Shown: positions 14,841 to 22,940, counted from the stretch's first letter. The stretch: 26,012 nt of DNA from an uncultured Porphyromonadaceae bacterium (GCA_900545915.1 URAV01000043.1:1-26012); one strand, 5' to 3'. Notes: generated by a model from the letters alone, not told the origin. Made by a program: numbers and translations.

Positions 14841-15706
14841 CCCCTATGCTTAAACAGATTCATCAAAGCCAATACGTAATCTTCATCCGTAGCGATAGCG
14901 GTTATATCGACTCTGCTCTTGCGAGCAGCATCCAACACACGACCTTGACGTTGAGACCACCATTGCGAGTATGTATCTCTCACCCTCTTGGAAGAAGTAT
15001 CGATCCACTTTTCCTCACCCCGTTCGGAGTCCTGCATTTTCATCAATCCGACATTCGGAAGTTCGGTCTCTCTCCTATCATACACCTGAACAGCTACAAC
15101 ATCATGCTTACGATTAGCAATCGATAAAGCATTTTTAAAATTTTCTTCGGTAATAAAATCCGAAATGAAAAATGCCGTACACCTTTTCTTGATCGCATTA
15201 GTCAAATACTCTAATACCAGAGATAAATTCGTTCCCGTATGCTCAGGCTGAAAATCAATTAATTCCCGAATAATATAGAGGATATGTTTTCTTCCTTTTT
15301 TCGGCGGAATAAATTTCTCTATTTGATCTGAAAAAAAGATAACTCCTATTTTGTCATTATTTTGTATTGCAGAAAATGCCAAAGTCGCAGCAATCTCGGT
15401 CATCACCTCTTTTTTCGACTCACCCACAGCACCGAAATTACGACTGCCGGAAACATCGACAAGCAGCATAACTGTCAATTCCCGCTCTTCTTCGAAAACT
15501 TTGATATAAGGTTTGTGATGACGGGCTGTTACATTCCAATCGATATCCCGAACATCATCCCCGAATTGATATTCCCGAACTTCGGAAAAGGCCATACCTC
15601 TCCCTTTAAAAGCCGTATGGTACTGCCCCGCAAAGATATTACGGGATAGTCCCCGCGTCTTTATTTCGATCTGGCGGACTTTTTTTAATAATTCTGTCGT
15701 CTCCAT
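14837..15706 (-). CDS. DUF58 family protein of the MoxR-Bat operon
   Basis: A 289-residue soluble protein of the DUF58 family. The family signature is clear: REYQFGDDVRDIDWNVTARHHKPYIKVF (residues 44-71), followed by LLVDVSGSRNFG, a VWA-like DxSxS site at 84-88. A later VWA-like beta-strand/helix pattern includes CTAFFISDFITEENF. DUF58 proteins almost always sit next to moxR and are thought to be cytoplasmic partners or substrates of the MoxR ATPase. It begins 28 bp after moxR and overlaps the next gene by 4 bp. Confidence 0.93.
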   Translation of the reverse strand: METTELLKKVRQIEIKTRGLSRNIFAGQYHTAFKGRGMAFSEVREYQFGDDVRDIDWNVTARHHKPYIKVFEEERELTVMLLVDVSGSRNFGAVGESKKEVMTEIAATLAFSAIQNNDKIGVIFFSDQIEKFIPPKKGRKHILYIIRELIDFQPEHTGTNLSLVLEYLTNAIKKRCTAFFISDFITEENFKNALSIANRKHDVVAVQVYDRRETELPNVGLMKMQDSERGEEKWIDTSSKRVRDTYSQWWSQRQGRVLDAARKSRVDITAIATDEDYVLALMNLFKHRG

Positions 15707-15734
15707 ACGTTATAATTCTCCGGAATACTTTTAT

Positions 15735-16730
15735 TTAGGGAACTTCTACCTTATTCAATATTTCACTGATCACCTCCTCAGACGTAACATTGTTTGCTTC
15801 TGCCTCATAACTTAAACCGATACGATGCCGCATCACGTCATGACACACAGCACGAACATCTTCGGGAATCACATATCCCCGCTGCTTCAAGAATGCGTAC
15901 GAACGAGCCGCCAAAGCCAAATTGATAGATGCACGCGGCGAAGCCCCGAACGAAATCATATCCTTTATATCTCCTAAACCATAGTCTTGAGGGAAACGAG
16001 TTGCAAATACGATGTCAACAATATAGCGTTCGATCTTCTCATCTATATATACTTTTCGGACGATATTACGAGTCTCGATGATTTCTTCAGCTTTCAATAC
16101 CGGCTGAACTTTGGCTCTTTCGCCGGATATATTCTGACGGATAATCAATCGTTCCTCTTCTTTTTTAGGATAGCCTATAATTACCTTCAACATGAAACGG
16201 TCAACTTGTGCCTCAGGCAGAGGGTACGTACCTTCTTGCTCGATCGGATTTTGAGTAGCCAAGACAAGAAACGGATCATCCAGTTTATAAGTTTCCTCAC
16301 CAATTGTCACCTGACGTTCCTGCATCGCTTCCAACAAAGCACTCTGTACTTTTGCCGGTGCACGGTTTATTTCGTCTGCCAAAACAAAGTTTGCAAAAAC
16401 AGGACCTTTCTTTACTTGAAACTGCTCTTTCGCCTGACTATAAACCATCGTACCGATTACATCGGCCGGAAGTAAATCAGGAGTGAACTGAATACGATTA
16501 TACTTAGCATCAATTAATGATGCAAGTGTTTTAATAGCTAATGTTTTTGCCAATCCGGGAACACCCTCTAACAAAATATGTCCATTAGACAACAATCCGA
16601 TCAAAAGAGAATCTACAAGATGTTTTTGACCTACAATGACCTGATCCATGCCCATTGTAATCATATTGACAAAAGAACTCTTGCTGGCAATAAGTTCATT
16701 AAGTTCTCGAATATCAACTGTTTGACTCAT
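15735..16730 (-). CDS. MoxR-family AAA+ ATPase
   Basis: A 331-residue cytoplasmic AAA+ ATPase. Walker A is GVPGLAKT (56-63), Walker B VLADE (116-120). Next come INRAPAKVQSALLEAMQE and the sensor 1 region ATQNPIEQEGTYPLPEAQVDRF, all diagnostic of the MoxR family. The C-terminal lid has GASPRASINLALAARSYAFLKQRGYVIPEDV. MoxR enzymes act as ATP-driven chaperones for VWA-domain clients, here most likely BatA/BatB or the DUF58 protein. It is the first gene of the operon, with a promoter 62 bases upstream. The length is normal for the family. Confidence 0.95.
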   Translation of the reverse strand: MSQTVDIRELNELIASKSSFVNMITMGMDQVIVGQKHLVDSLLIGLLSNGHILLEGVPGLAKTLAIKTLASLIDAKYNRIQFTPDLLPADVIGTMVYSQAKEQFQVKKGPVFANFVLADEINRAPAKVQSALLEAMQERQVTIGEETYKLDDPFLVLATQNPIEQEGTYPLPEAQVDRFMLKVIIGYPKKEEERLIIRQNISGERAKVQPVLKAEEIIETRNIVRKVYIDEKIERYIVDIVFATRFPQDYGLGDIKDMISFGASPRASINLALAARSYAFLKQRGYVIPEDVRAVCHDVMRHRIGLSYEAEANNVTSEEVISEILNKVEVP

Positions 16731-16791
16731 ATTTTTTCTTTTTAAATGAGTTATTTATATTTATCGATTATTTTTATTCTATGTAATGTTG

Positions 16792-16799
16792 CAAAAGTA
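16792..16799 (-). promoter_or_regulatory. Promoter of the moxR-bat operon
   Basis: TACTTTTG on the minus strand is an exact TAnnTTTG -7 match. A TTG that could serve as -33 is 22 bases upstream (complement of 16822-16824). It lies 62 bases before the moxR ATG. Confidence 0.6.
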
Positions 16800-16856
16800 G
16801 CCATGTTGCTTTTACATTTAACAATTTAGATGTTAAAAAAGAAAGAACTATATATT

Positions 16857-16899
16857 AAAAAAAACTAAGTCGCCCGACTGAATCCAACGGACGACTTAG
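16857..16899 (-). terminator. Rho-independent terminator after the HU-LysM gene
   Basis: CTAAGTCG.CCG (16865-16876) pairs with CGG.CGACTTAG (16888-16899), one mismatch, 11-base loop. On the minus strand the stem is followed by eight T. It begins 11 bases after the stop codon. Confidence 0.92.
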
Positions 16900-16910
16900 G
16901 CTATTATAGA

Positions 16911-18149
16911 TCATTTTTCATATCTTTTCAATATTTCTGCCGCAAGAGCCTTTGCTTTATCAACAGACTCTTCATTTCTCGAATTTATTCCATATTTATT
17001 CGGATCGGGAATAACCAAGACCGTACCAATTGGAACATTATTCGGGTTTTGTATCTTCATTTTATTTTCCTCATAGATATAAACCCAAAAAGTTTTATGT
17101 CCATAATGTTTTAACGAAATAGTTGTCAAAAAAATACCCGGTTTTACAATCTCAGTAACCGGAATTTTCGGTTCGTCTATCTTTTTTTGGTGTTGTTGCG
17201 AATCTGTCGAATCAACATCCGGATATTTTTCTTCATCTCGGACATCAGTCCTTTGCTTTACGACTTCATCCGCCATATTCGACTTTCTTTTCATTACCGC
17301 TATTGCTTTTATAGAATCTGTTACCATCGTTTCAACAACCGACAAAGAATCTTTGTTCTCACTCACATCGGTTTTATTCTTTTTTATGGTAAAAGTCACG
17401 GGATGCATTGTCAGATTCACTTCTTTATACGAATCTACTTTATCAAAATATAACCAACCCAAAGCGATCAATGAAATAAGAAGGCAAGCAGACAGGAATC
17501 CTGAAATATACCCCATTCTGGTACGGCGTCTAAATTCACCTTTTATATCTATATTTTCAGGCCGGACAGACTTCTGCAAAGGCTGTAATGAAACTTCCCC
17601 TTCATCCGTATTTTTCTCTTCGCAAACAGATTCCCGTACACTTTCAGATTCCGATGAAGGATATTTTTCCTCTTCATCACTGTTTTCACGAGAAGTCGAA
17701 ATTTCAGTTTCCGTCTTTGTTACAAGTTCATCACCATCCATTACAGTGACTTCGCCTTCTTCAAAATCCAAAAGATCCTCATTTTCCTCATCTTCTACTT
17801 CTGTCAGAGTAACATCGGTCATGACATCATCCGGAAGGACTTCCGCTTCAAAACAAGCGAACGGAGCATTAACCGCTTCTTTAAGATTCTTATCAGGGGT
17901 AAAAGTTAATTTATAATGTCCGGGAATTTCAAAAGGCAACCCTGTTTGAATATTGACACTGGCTCTTTTTTCTACCCAGATGACTTTAAAAACACCTAAC
18001 CCGTTAATTTTCAAAGATTCTCCTCTAGATATAACTTCAGACGCCAACCCGAAGAACTCCTTTAAAAAAAGCTCTGCATCTTTTTTGGTGCATCTGGCTT
18101 TTTGAGCAAGAAGATCCGCTAAATCGGGCATAGTTATTTTATTGTTCAT
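16911..18149 (-). CDS. HU-domain protein with membrane helix and LysM-like C-terminal domain
   Basis: This 412-residue protein joins a DNA-binding-type domain to an apparent membrane anchor. Residues 6-92 follow the HU/IHF fold pattern (LADLLAQKARCTKKDAELFLKEFF, INGLGVFKV, FTPDKNLKEAVN). The DNA-contacting arm is non-standard, lacking the usual NP-x-T. Residues 105-185 are strongly acidic and low in complexity. RRRTRMG (207-213) precedes a transmembrane helix at about 214-234, giving an N-in, C-out topology. Residues 331-395 (GIFLTTISLKHYGHKTFWVYIYEEN, NPNNVPIGTVLVIP) resemble LysM, a peptidoglycan-binding motif. The gene overlaps the upstream HU gene by 4 bp and ends in a strong terminator. 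Similar proteins occur in Bacteroidetes, usually annotated as HU family or LysM protein. A physical link between nucleoid and cell wall is an attractive but untested reading. Confidence 0.82.
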   Translation of the reverse strand: MNNKITMPDLADLLAQKARCTKKDAELFLKEFFGLASEVISRGESLKINGLGVFKVIWVEKRASVNIQTGLPFEIPGHYKLTFTPDKNLKEAVNAPFACFEAEVLPDDVMTDVTLTEVEDEENEDLLDFEEGEVTVMDGDELVTKTETEISTSRENSDEEEKYPSSESESVRESVCEEKNTDEGEVSLQPLQKSVRPENIDIKGEFRRRTRMGYISGFLSACLLISLIALGWLYFDKVDSYKEVNLTMHPVTFTIKKNKTDVSENKDSLSVVETMVTDSIKAIAVMKRKSNMADEVVKQRTDVRDEEKYPDVDSTDSQQHQKKIDEPKIPVTEIVKPGIFLTTISLKHYGHKTFWVYIYEENKMKIQNPNNVPIGTVLVIPDPNKYGINSRNEESVDKAKALAAEILKRYEK

Positions 18150-18433
18150 CTCCCAGAAATATCTTTTAATCGATTTTTGATTACTGTTCCCGGCTTAAAA
18201 CCCAAAACTATTTTGGGAGGGATAAGCATTCTTTTACCCGTTGCCGGATTTACCGATATCCGTTCCATTTTTTTTCGAGGCTCAAAAGTCCCGAATCCTT
18301 GTATAGATAAAGTATCCATCTGACCGCAACGATCTTTCAGTATTTGCAACATATCTGAAAAAAGATTATCTATTTCTTTTTTATCTTTTCCCAATCTGCT
18401 TTGAAGTTCCTCTATAAATTGCTTATGTTCCAC
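18146..18433 (-). CDS. HU family DNA-binding protein
   Basis: A 95-residue HU/IHF-type protein. It shows the two N-terminal helices (EHKQFIEELQSRLGKDKKEIDNLFSDMLQIL), the GFGTFEPRKK turn at about 46-55, the arm region with VNPATGKRMLIPP (61-73), including the intercalating NPATG, and the closing FKPGTVIKNRL. Length is normal. It should form dimers that bend and compact DNA. It is the first gene of a two-gene unit, sharing a 4-bp overlap with the membrane-anchored HU-LysM protein, so the two may act together, perhaps as a heterodimer (inference). Confidence 0.9.
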   Translation of the reverse strand: MEHKQFIEELQSRLGKDKKEIDNLFSDMLQILKDRCGQMDTLSIQGFGTFEPRKKMERISVNPATGKRMLIPPKIVLGFKPGTVIKNRLKDISGR

Positions 18434-18616
18434 GTAACCATTATTTAAACAATTCGGATGCTATATTACACTTTTTTTTCGATTTTTCAAAATAATCATC
18501 TTCTATCGAGACAAAACAAAATATCTCTACACTCTGTTTAATTATTTTCAAAAAAACAGATACAAAATAACGAAATAAATCTTATATTTACCTATCTAGC
18601 ATAAAAGTTTACGCAG

Positions 18617-20689
18617 ATGAATGAGAATCGAATCTTTTTTAAAAGAGATATCAGCTGGTTATCTTTTAATTATCGAGTTTTATCAGAATCTCGAAATAAA
18701 AATTTACCGATATTCGAAAGAATTAAGTTTTTATCTATATTTTCTTCGAATTTAGAGGAATTTTACAAAATACGCATATCGGAATATCGCCAAACCATTG
18801 CTCAGGAAAACAACGAACCCGAGCTAAAATCACGTGCAAAAGAAACTTTATGCGAAATCAACAAAGAGGTAAGCCGACAAATGCAAGATTTCTTTTTTAT
18901 ATTTCGAGATGAAATATTACCGGAGCTTGCCAGAAATAACATCATTTTATATCAGGGAGAACAACCTATAATAGAAATACACCGCGCCTTTATTCGAAAT
19001 TATTTTTATGACGAAATATTTCCTTTTCTACAACCTGTTCTAATTTTAAAAGACGATATTTCGTCTTTCTTACGAGATAACAGACTCTATTTGGTCATAA
19101 AACTTTACAAAAAAAGCAATGCAGAACATTGTTATGCTTTAATAAAAATACCTTTTTCTAAAGTTCCCAGATTCATCTCTCTTCCGTCTATCGGAGAAAC
19201 CCACTACCTGATGTTCGTCGATGATGCAATCGGATATAATTTGGACATTGTATTTCCGGGATTTATCGTAGATTCTTATTATAGTATCCGAATATCCCGA
19301 GACGCAGACTTTTCAATCGATCCACATCGGAATTATGATCTGGTGAAAGAGATCCAAAAAAGCGTAAAGAAGAGAAAAACGGGAAGAGCAAACCGCATGG
19401 TTTATAATCATAGAATGCCGTCAGATATGCTTCGATATCTATGTGAAACATATCATATCCCGGAATCCCAATGTATTCCGGCCGGACGTTATTTGACGTT
19501 GGAAGACCTTATCAAACTTCCTAATCCGGGTTCTCCAAGTCTCTCATCCCGAACATTCTCCCCCATGCGGGTTTCTCTATTCGACCAATCTGGTTCGATG
19601 TTTAAAATCATAAAAAAACAAGATGTATTATTGCATTACCCTTATCAATCGTTCGACTATTTAATCCGCTTCCTTACCGAAGCCGCCTATGATCCTAAAG
19701 TCGATGAGATAAAAATCACTCAATACAGAGTCGCAGAAGAATCGGCAGTAGTAAATGCTCTCATCACCGCCGCAAAAAACGGGAAAAGAGTCACGGTTTT
19801 TGTAGAATTGAAAGCCAGATTTGATGAAGAGAACAATATTGCAACTTCTGAACGGATGAAAAAACATGGAATAAAGATAATATACAGCACTCCCGGACTA
19901 AAAGTTCATGCAAAAGTGGCTTTGATATTACGTCATTCGGAAAAAGGAGAAAATATCGAAAAAAGTTTCGCTTATTTGAGTACCGGAAATTTTAATGAAA
20001 AAACGGCAAAAATATACTCCGATATGGGACTGTTTACCTATAATACGATATTAATACAAGACTTAAATTTATTGTTCAACATGCTTGAAGGTAGAGTCGC
20101 ATGTCCTCATTTCGGACAATTAATCGTATCTCCCTTCAATATGCTTTCTTCATTAAAAGAAAAAATCGCTCGTGAAATAGAGCTTGCAAGACAAGGGAAA
20201 AAATCGTATGTCATTTTCAAAATGAATGGATTGCAAGATGAAGAAATGATCAGATTACTATATGACGCCAGTGAAGCGGGAGTAAAAATAGATTTAATCA
20301 TTCGAGGTATTTGTTGCCTTGTTCCCAACCAGCCATATAGCCGAAACATAAAGATTATCCGTATTATCGATGAGTTTTTGGAACACGCCCGTATTTGGTA
20401 CTTTAACGCCGAAGGTAAAGAGGAGGTTTTCCTGAGTTCTGCCGACTGGATGAAAAGGAATCTGAGTCGCCGAATAGAAACAGCATTTCCCGTCACGGAT
20501 GAACAGATAAAACAAAAAATTATAAAGATATTACAACTTCAATTGCAAGACAATACTCAGGCCTGCATTATCAATGAACACCTGCAAAATATACCTGTAA
20601 CCGAGAATCCTGAGAACCCGGTAAGAGCTCAACAAGAAATATATGAACTTTTAAAAAACGAAGCAGAACCGACTACTATTCATATCTGA
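18617..20689 (+). CDS. ppk1: Polyphosphate kinase
   Basis: A 690-residue PPK1, which reversibly transfers the terminal phosphate of ATP to polyphosphate. The four-domain layout is present: an N-terminal helical domain with RDISWLSFNYRVL and SSNLEEFYKIR (to about 105), a head domain (about 106-310), and two PLD-like catalytic domains. The first carries DVLLHYPYQSFDYL (336-349) and the autophosphorylated histidine in GLKVHAKVALI (H431). The second has the other conserved histidine in EHARIW (H590) and VFLSSADWMKRNLSRRIE. ATP-pocket residues around KITQYRVAEES are present. Length matches the family. It is transcribed alone on the plus strand, divergent from the HU genes. Only a near-match -7 (TATATTTA, 18582-18589) was found upstream. 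Its 3' end overlaps the convergent SecB-like gene by 14 bp. Confidence 0.96.
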   Translation: MNENRIFFKRDISWLSFNYRVLSESRNKNLPIFERIKFLSIFSSNLEEFYKIRISEYRQTIAQENNEPELKSRAKETLCEINKEVSRQMQDFFFIFRDEILPELARNNIILYQGEQPIIEIHRAFIRNYFYDEIFPFLQPVLILKDDISSFLRDNRLYLVIKLYKKSNAEHCYALIKIPFSKVPRFISLPSIGETHYLMFVDDAIGYNLDIVFPGFIVDSYYSIRISRDADFSIDPHRNYDLVKEIQKSVKKRKTGRANRMVYNHRMPSDMLRYLCETYHIPESQCIPAGRYLTLEDLIKLPNPGSPSLSSRTFSPMRVSLFDQSGSMFKIIKKQDVLLHYPYQSFDYLIRFLTEAAYDPKVDEIKITQYRVAEESAVVNALITAAKNGKRVTVFVELKARFDEENNIATSERMKKHGIKIIYSTPGLKVHAKVALILRHSEKGENIEKSFAYLSTGNFNEKTAKIYSDMGLFTYNTILIQDLNLLFNMLEGRVACPHFGQLIVSPFNMLSSLKEKIAREIELARQGKKSYVIFKMNGLQDEEMIRLLYDASEAGVKIDLIIRGICCLVPNQPYSRNIKIIRIIDEFLEHARIWYFNAEGKEEVFLSSADWMKRNLSRRIETAFPVTDEQIKQKIIKILQLQLQDNTQACIINEHLQNIPVTENPENPVRAQQEIYELLKNEAEPTTIHI

Positions 20690-21146
20690 ATCTAAAAAAC
20701 GGGAAATAAGAGGATTGCTTTACCGTTTCGGTTTGTAAAGAAGCGATAAGTTCTGTAATATTAATTATCGGTAGCGGGTAGTTGCAAAAAAATGAATCTG
20801 TACTTTTCAAAACCAACATTCCTCTCAAAGTGCCGATCGAAACTCCGACCAATATACTCAACAGTTCGGGAGCTACAGAAACACTATAATCCCGGATACA
20901 TACTACCGTTTCCATTTCTCTTATCTCGAAAGTTGATTTGATTTCATAAGTCAGCAAATCTTCAGAATTCGTATGATACACTACACCGACAATCAGTTCT
21001 ATGATATTTCGACTAATATCAGGTAATATATTCAATAACAACTTTACAAAAACAGGTTCTTGCAAAGCCTCTCCCGGTTTTGTTTTATCTCTATAAGACA
21101 ATTCCTCTATTTTTAGCAATCGTATCTGCATTGCGATTTTATCCAT
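20676..21146 (-). CDS. SecB-like hypothetical protein
   Basis: The protein has 156 residues from the chosen start (MDKIAMQIRLLKIEELSY). An ATG 20 codons further upstream (21206) gives 176 residues, but the extra basic stretch is not typical and the shorter form begins like SecB-fold proteins. The body has the alternating strand pattern of SecB, and the C-terminal part contains VSIGTLRGMLVLKSTDSFF then YPLPIINITELIASL, resembling the helix-loop end of SecB (GxxRG ... NYPLP.IN..EL). Bacteroidetes lack classical SecB in many lineages and carry such divergent relatives. A chaperone or sequestration role is possible but unproven. The tail SSYFPFFRFRYE is odd. The gene converges on ppk with overlapping ends and no visible terminator. 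No toxin partner is adjacent. Confidence 0.6.
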   Translation of the reverse strand: MDKIAMQIRLLKIEELSYRDKTKPGEALQEPVFVKLLLNILPDISRNIIELIVGVVYHTNSEDLLTYEIKSTFEIREMETVVCIRDYSVSVAPELLSILVGVSIGTLRGMLVLKSTDSFFCNYPLPIINITELIASLQTETVKQSSYFPFFRFRYE

Positions 21147-21247
21147 AATTTCATTATTTTTGAAGTTAGAACAGATAAAAAATCGATAATGTTTATCTCG
21201 CCTCATTTAAAAGAAAATCTACAAGAGTTTCTTGATCCAGAATTTGT

Positions 21248-21255
21248 TATCTTTG
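21248..21255 (+). promoter_or_regulatory. -7 promoter motif of the transglutaminase-like gene
   Basis: TATCTTTG is an exact TAnnTTTG match, 23 bases before the ATG at 21279, giving a very short leader. A convincing -33 element is not evident. Confidence 0.6.
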
Positions 21256-21278
21256 TTCCCAGATTAAAATAGACTAAA

Positions 21279-22463
21279 ATGAGCAAAGAGAAGAATCCAT
21301 GGATAATATCTACAATCATACTTTCTGTCCTTCTTTTGATGATTGCCGGACTATTCTGGTATCGTTATAACAATGAACATACAACATTCGAGATTGTCGA
21401 TGATTTGGGAGGAAACATATTTCCTTCAGCTATCCTTTCCGTTGCAGTTTCCGATACACAAATTGTCGTTCCGGCAGACACCGCATATTTGGGAAATCCG
21501 AAATCCGGTATTGCGGTCTGTATCAAATCGGGAAAACCTCACAGTAAAGTCAGAATTACAGTAGGAGCAACACCTTTTTTCGAAGAATCGGTTTCTGAAT
21601 TTATTCTGGAAAAACCCAAAACCGAATATAGGATATACCCGGATATTATATGGAAATACGATGCTTTAAAACAAACCATACAACCTTCTCCCGTCAGCGT
21701 AGCAATACAGGTAGAACTAAACCGCAAGAAAATGGGAAGACACGTTAAAACCATGTCCGTAAGGAGTATAAACGAGTGTTTATTGGGATATATCGATGAA
21801 AAACAAAAATTCCATGATACCGGGATATTTTTTGCAGCTTATGTAAATGAAGACCATCCGATGATCGATATTATTTTGAGAGAAGCTTTAAATACACGCA
21901 TAGTAAATCGATTCCTCGGTTATCAATATCAAGGGAAATATGTAGAAAAACAAATATATGCAATTTGGAATGCTTTGCAAAAACGAAACTTGAAATATAG
22001 CTCTATATCTTCTTCGAGTTTGTCTTCAAATGTGGTTTTTTCTCAACGGGTACGCCTATTCGAGGATGTACTGGAATCTGCACAAATAAATTGTGTGGAC
22101 GGAAGTGTTTTATTTGCTTCATTACTGAAAGCGATCAATATAGATCCGATATTGGTAAGGATGCCCGGTCACATGTTTGTGGGATATTATCTGGATAAAA
22201 GCCACACGAAAAAAAACTTTTTAGAAACTACGATGATAGGAGACGTCAATTTAGATGACTTTTTCCCCGAAGAACAACTGGACTCAACTATGGTGGGTAA
22301 AAGCCAAAACGAAATCTCATATACGATATTCAATAAGTCAAAAGAATATGCCAATAAACGGTACGAAAACAATAAATCTTCAATAGAAAATAAGAAGAAA
22401 TTCTATACACTGCTGGAAATATCCCGGAATATACGTAAAGACATACAACCTATAGGGAAATAA
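21279..22463 (+). CDS. Membrane-anchored transglutaminase-like protein
   Basis: A 394-residue protein with an uncleaved N-terminal membrane anchor (about 8-28, WIISTIILSVLLLMIAGLFWYRY), so the rest is probably periplasmic. Residues 35-165 form a beta-rich domain (LSVAVSDTQIVVPADTAYLGN, VRITVGATPFFEE). Residues 190-320 look like a transglutaminase/papain-like core: a helix with C272 in INCVDGSVLFASLLKAINIDPILV, H298 in MPGHMFVGYYLD, and an acidic residue E316 in NFLETTMIG in place of the usual Asp. The spacing fits a Cys-His-acid triad. A charged helical tail closes the protein. Such proteins in Bacteroidetes are typically labelled hypothetical; protease, amidase or cross-linking activity cannot be told apart. 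It has its own promoter and stands alone on the plus strand. Confidence 0.72.
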   Translation: MSKEKNPWIISTIILSVLLLMIAGLFWYRYNNEHTTFEIVDDLGGNIFPSAILSVAVSDTQIVVPADTAYLGNPKSGIAVCIKSGKPHSKVRITVGATPFFEESVSEFILEKPKTEYRIYPDIIWKYDALKQTIQPSPVSVAIQVELNRKKMGRHVKTMSVRSINECLLGYIDEKQKFHDTGIFFAAYVNEDHPMIDIILREALNTRIVNRFLGYQYQGKYVEKQIYAIWNALQKRNLKYSSISSSSLSSNVVFSQRVRLFEDVLESAQINCVDGSVLFASLLKAINIDPILVRMPGHMFVGYYLDKSHTKKNFLETTMIGDVNLDDFFPEEQLDSTMVGKSQNEISYTIFNKSKEYANKRYENNKSSIENKKKFYTLLEISRNIRKDIQPIGK

Positions 22464-22478
22464 TATATAGATACCATA

Positions 22479-22583
22479 TTACCACCAATAATCAATACGT
22501 TGTATTTCTTCAGCCAAACGAAAAGCCTTTTCCATATCCGCAAAGTAATACAGGATTAGTATATCTATCGGAAGTTCATTTTA
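22479..22583 (-). pseudogene. Possible 3' remnant of an unknown gene
   Basis: On the minus strand 33 codons run between two stops and read NELPIDILILYY then FADMEKAFRLAEEIQRIDYWW before a TAA at 22479-22481. The composition and amphipathic pattern look protein-like, unlike the repeat sequence next to it, and there is no suitable start codon near the 5' end. Five bases upstream (22587) a truncated MITE begins, so the rest of the gene may have been lost by insertion or deletion there. It faces the 3' end of the transglutaminase-like gene. I do not recognise the family; chance cannot be excluded over so short a stretch. Confidence 0.35.
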
Positions 22584-22586
22584 GAA

Positions 22587-22639
22587 CCTCTTCAAAAGAA
22601 ATTTTCAACTCTGACCCGAGTAAAATTTAGACAGGCTCT
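22587..22639. mobile_element. Truncated MITE copy (right part)
   Basis: These 53 bases match the right third of copies at 1-142 and 25851-26012: CCTC..AAAGAAA..CTC.AA..CTGACCCGAG followed by TAAAATTTAGACAGGCTCT (22621-22639). The left two-thirds are missing and replaced by the apparent gene remnant. The element is in the same orientation as the two long copies. Confidence 0.65.
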
Positions 22640-22746
22640 TAGAGAAAGGAATAGAAGAAATAACCGTTGTGATGTTTTCAACTTTTTGATTGTCAGACTT
22701 TTGTATTTTACTAATTTGTCGCCCTATTCTCGTCCCTTAAAAAATT

Positions 22747-22790
22747 AAAAAGCTCCGAAAGTATTGATTGTCAATAGCTTTGGAGCTTTT
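22747..22790 (-). terminator. Terminator after tRNA-Cys
   Basis: A long near-perfect inverted repeat, AAAAGCTCC-AAAG-TATTGA against its complement across 22747-22790, with a 3-base loop. On the minus strand it is followed by T-rich sequence (complement of 22738-22750). It starts 5 bases after the tRNA 3' end. The segment between the truncated MITE and this hairpin (22640-22746) shows nothing else I can name. Confidence 0.85.
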
Positions 22791-22794
22791 ATTG

Positions 22795-22865
22795 AGGTTC
22801 CTGGCGGATTCGAACCGCCGTAAACGGTTTTGCAGACCGGTGCCTAGCCACTCGGCCAAGGAACC
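22795..22865 (-). tRNA. tRNA-Cys (anticodon GCA)
   Basis: The minus strand folds as a 71-nt tRNA. Acceptor GGTTCC pairs with GGAACC. The anticodon arm is CGGTCTGCAAAACCG with anticodon GCA, and the T arm is GGCGGTTCGAATCCGCC. The discriminator is U, as expected for tRNA-Cys; CCA is not encoded. A -7 promoter motif lies at 22888-22895 and a terminator follows. Confidence 0.97.
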
Positions 22866-22887
22866 ATGTTTTTCTCATTTGCGATTG

Positions 22888-22895
22888 CAAAGGTA
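22888..22895 (-). promoter_or_regulatory. -7 promoter motif of tRNA-Cys
   Basis: TACCTTTG on the minus strand matches TAnnTTTG exactly, 22 bases before the mature 5' end of the tRNA. Confidence 0.6.
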
Positions 22896-22940
22896 GTGTA
22901 TTTTTTTTAATCTGCAAGACAAATGAGAATTTTTATTTCA

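Noticed and set aside
15987..16475. 162-codon plus-strand reading frame opposite moxR
   Set aside because: It is antisense to the conserved AAA+ core; the peptide is cysteine- and phenylalanine-rich without a family pattern, as expected of a shadow frame.
17353..17916. 187-codon plus-strand reading frame rich in serine
   Set aside because: It is the antisense shadow of the acidic linker of the HU-LysM protein; Glu/Asp codons read as Ser/Phe-rich on the other strand.
7509..18433. Possible defence island built on the MoxR-VWA genes
   Set aside because: MoxR-VWA pairs occur in some defence-linked systems, but the complete BatA-E set here is the ordinary Bacteroides aerotolerance operon, with no nuclease or mobile genes around it.
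20676..21206. Longer form of the SecB-like protein (176 residues)
   Set aside because: The extra 20 residues are basic and family-atypical; the start at 21146 gives the usual beginning of the fold. Not fully excluded.
22619..22735. Minus-strand open frame running from the tRNA side into the MITE end (reads LRACLNFTRV in the repeat)
   Set aside because: No start codon near its beginning, and its end is encoded by the repeat's terminal sequence; it looks like a typical spurious frame.
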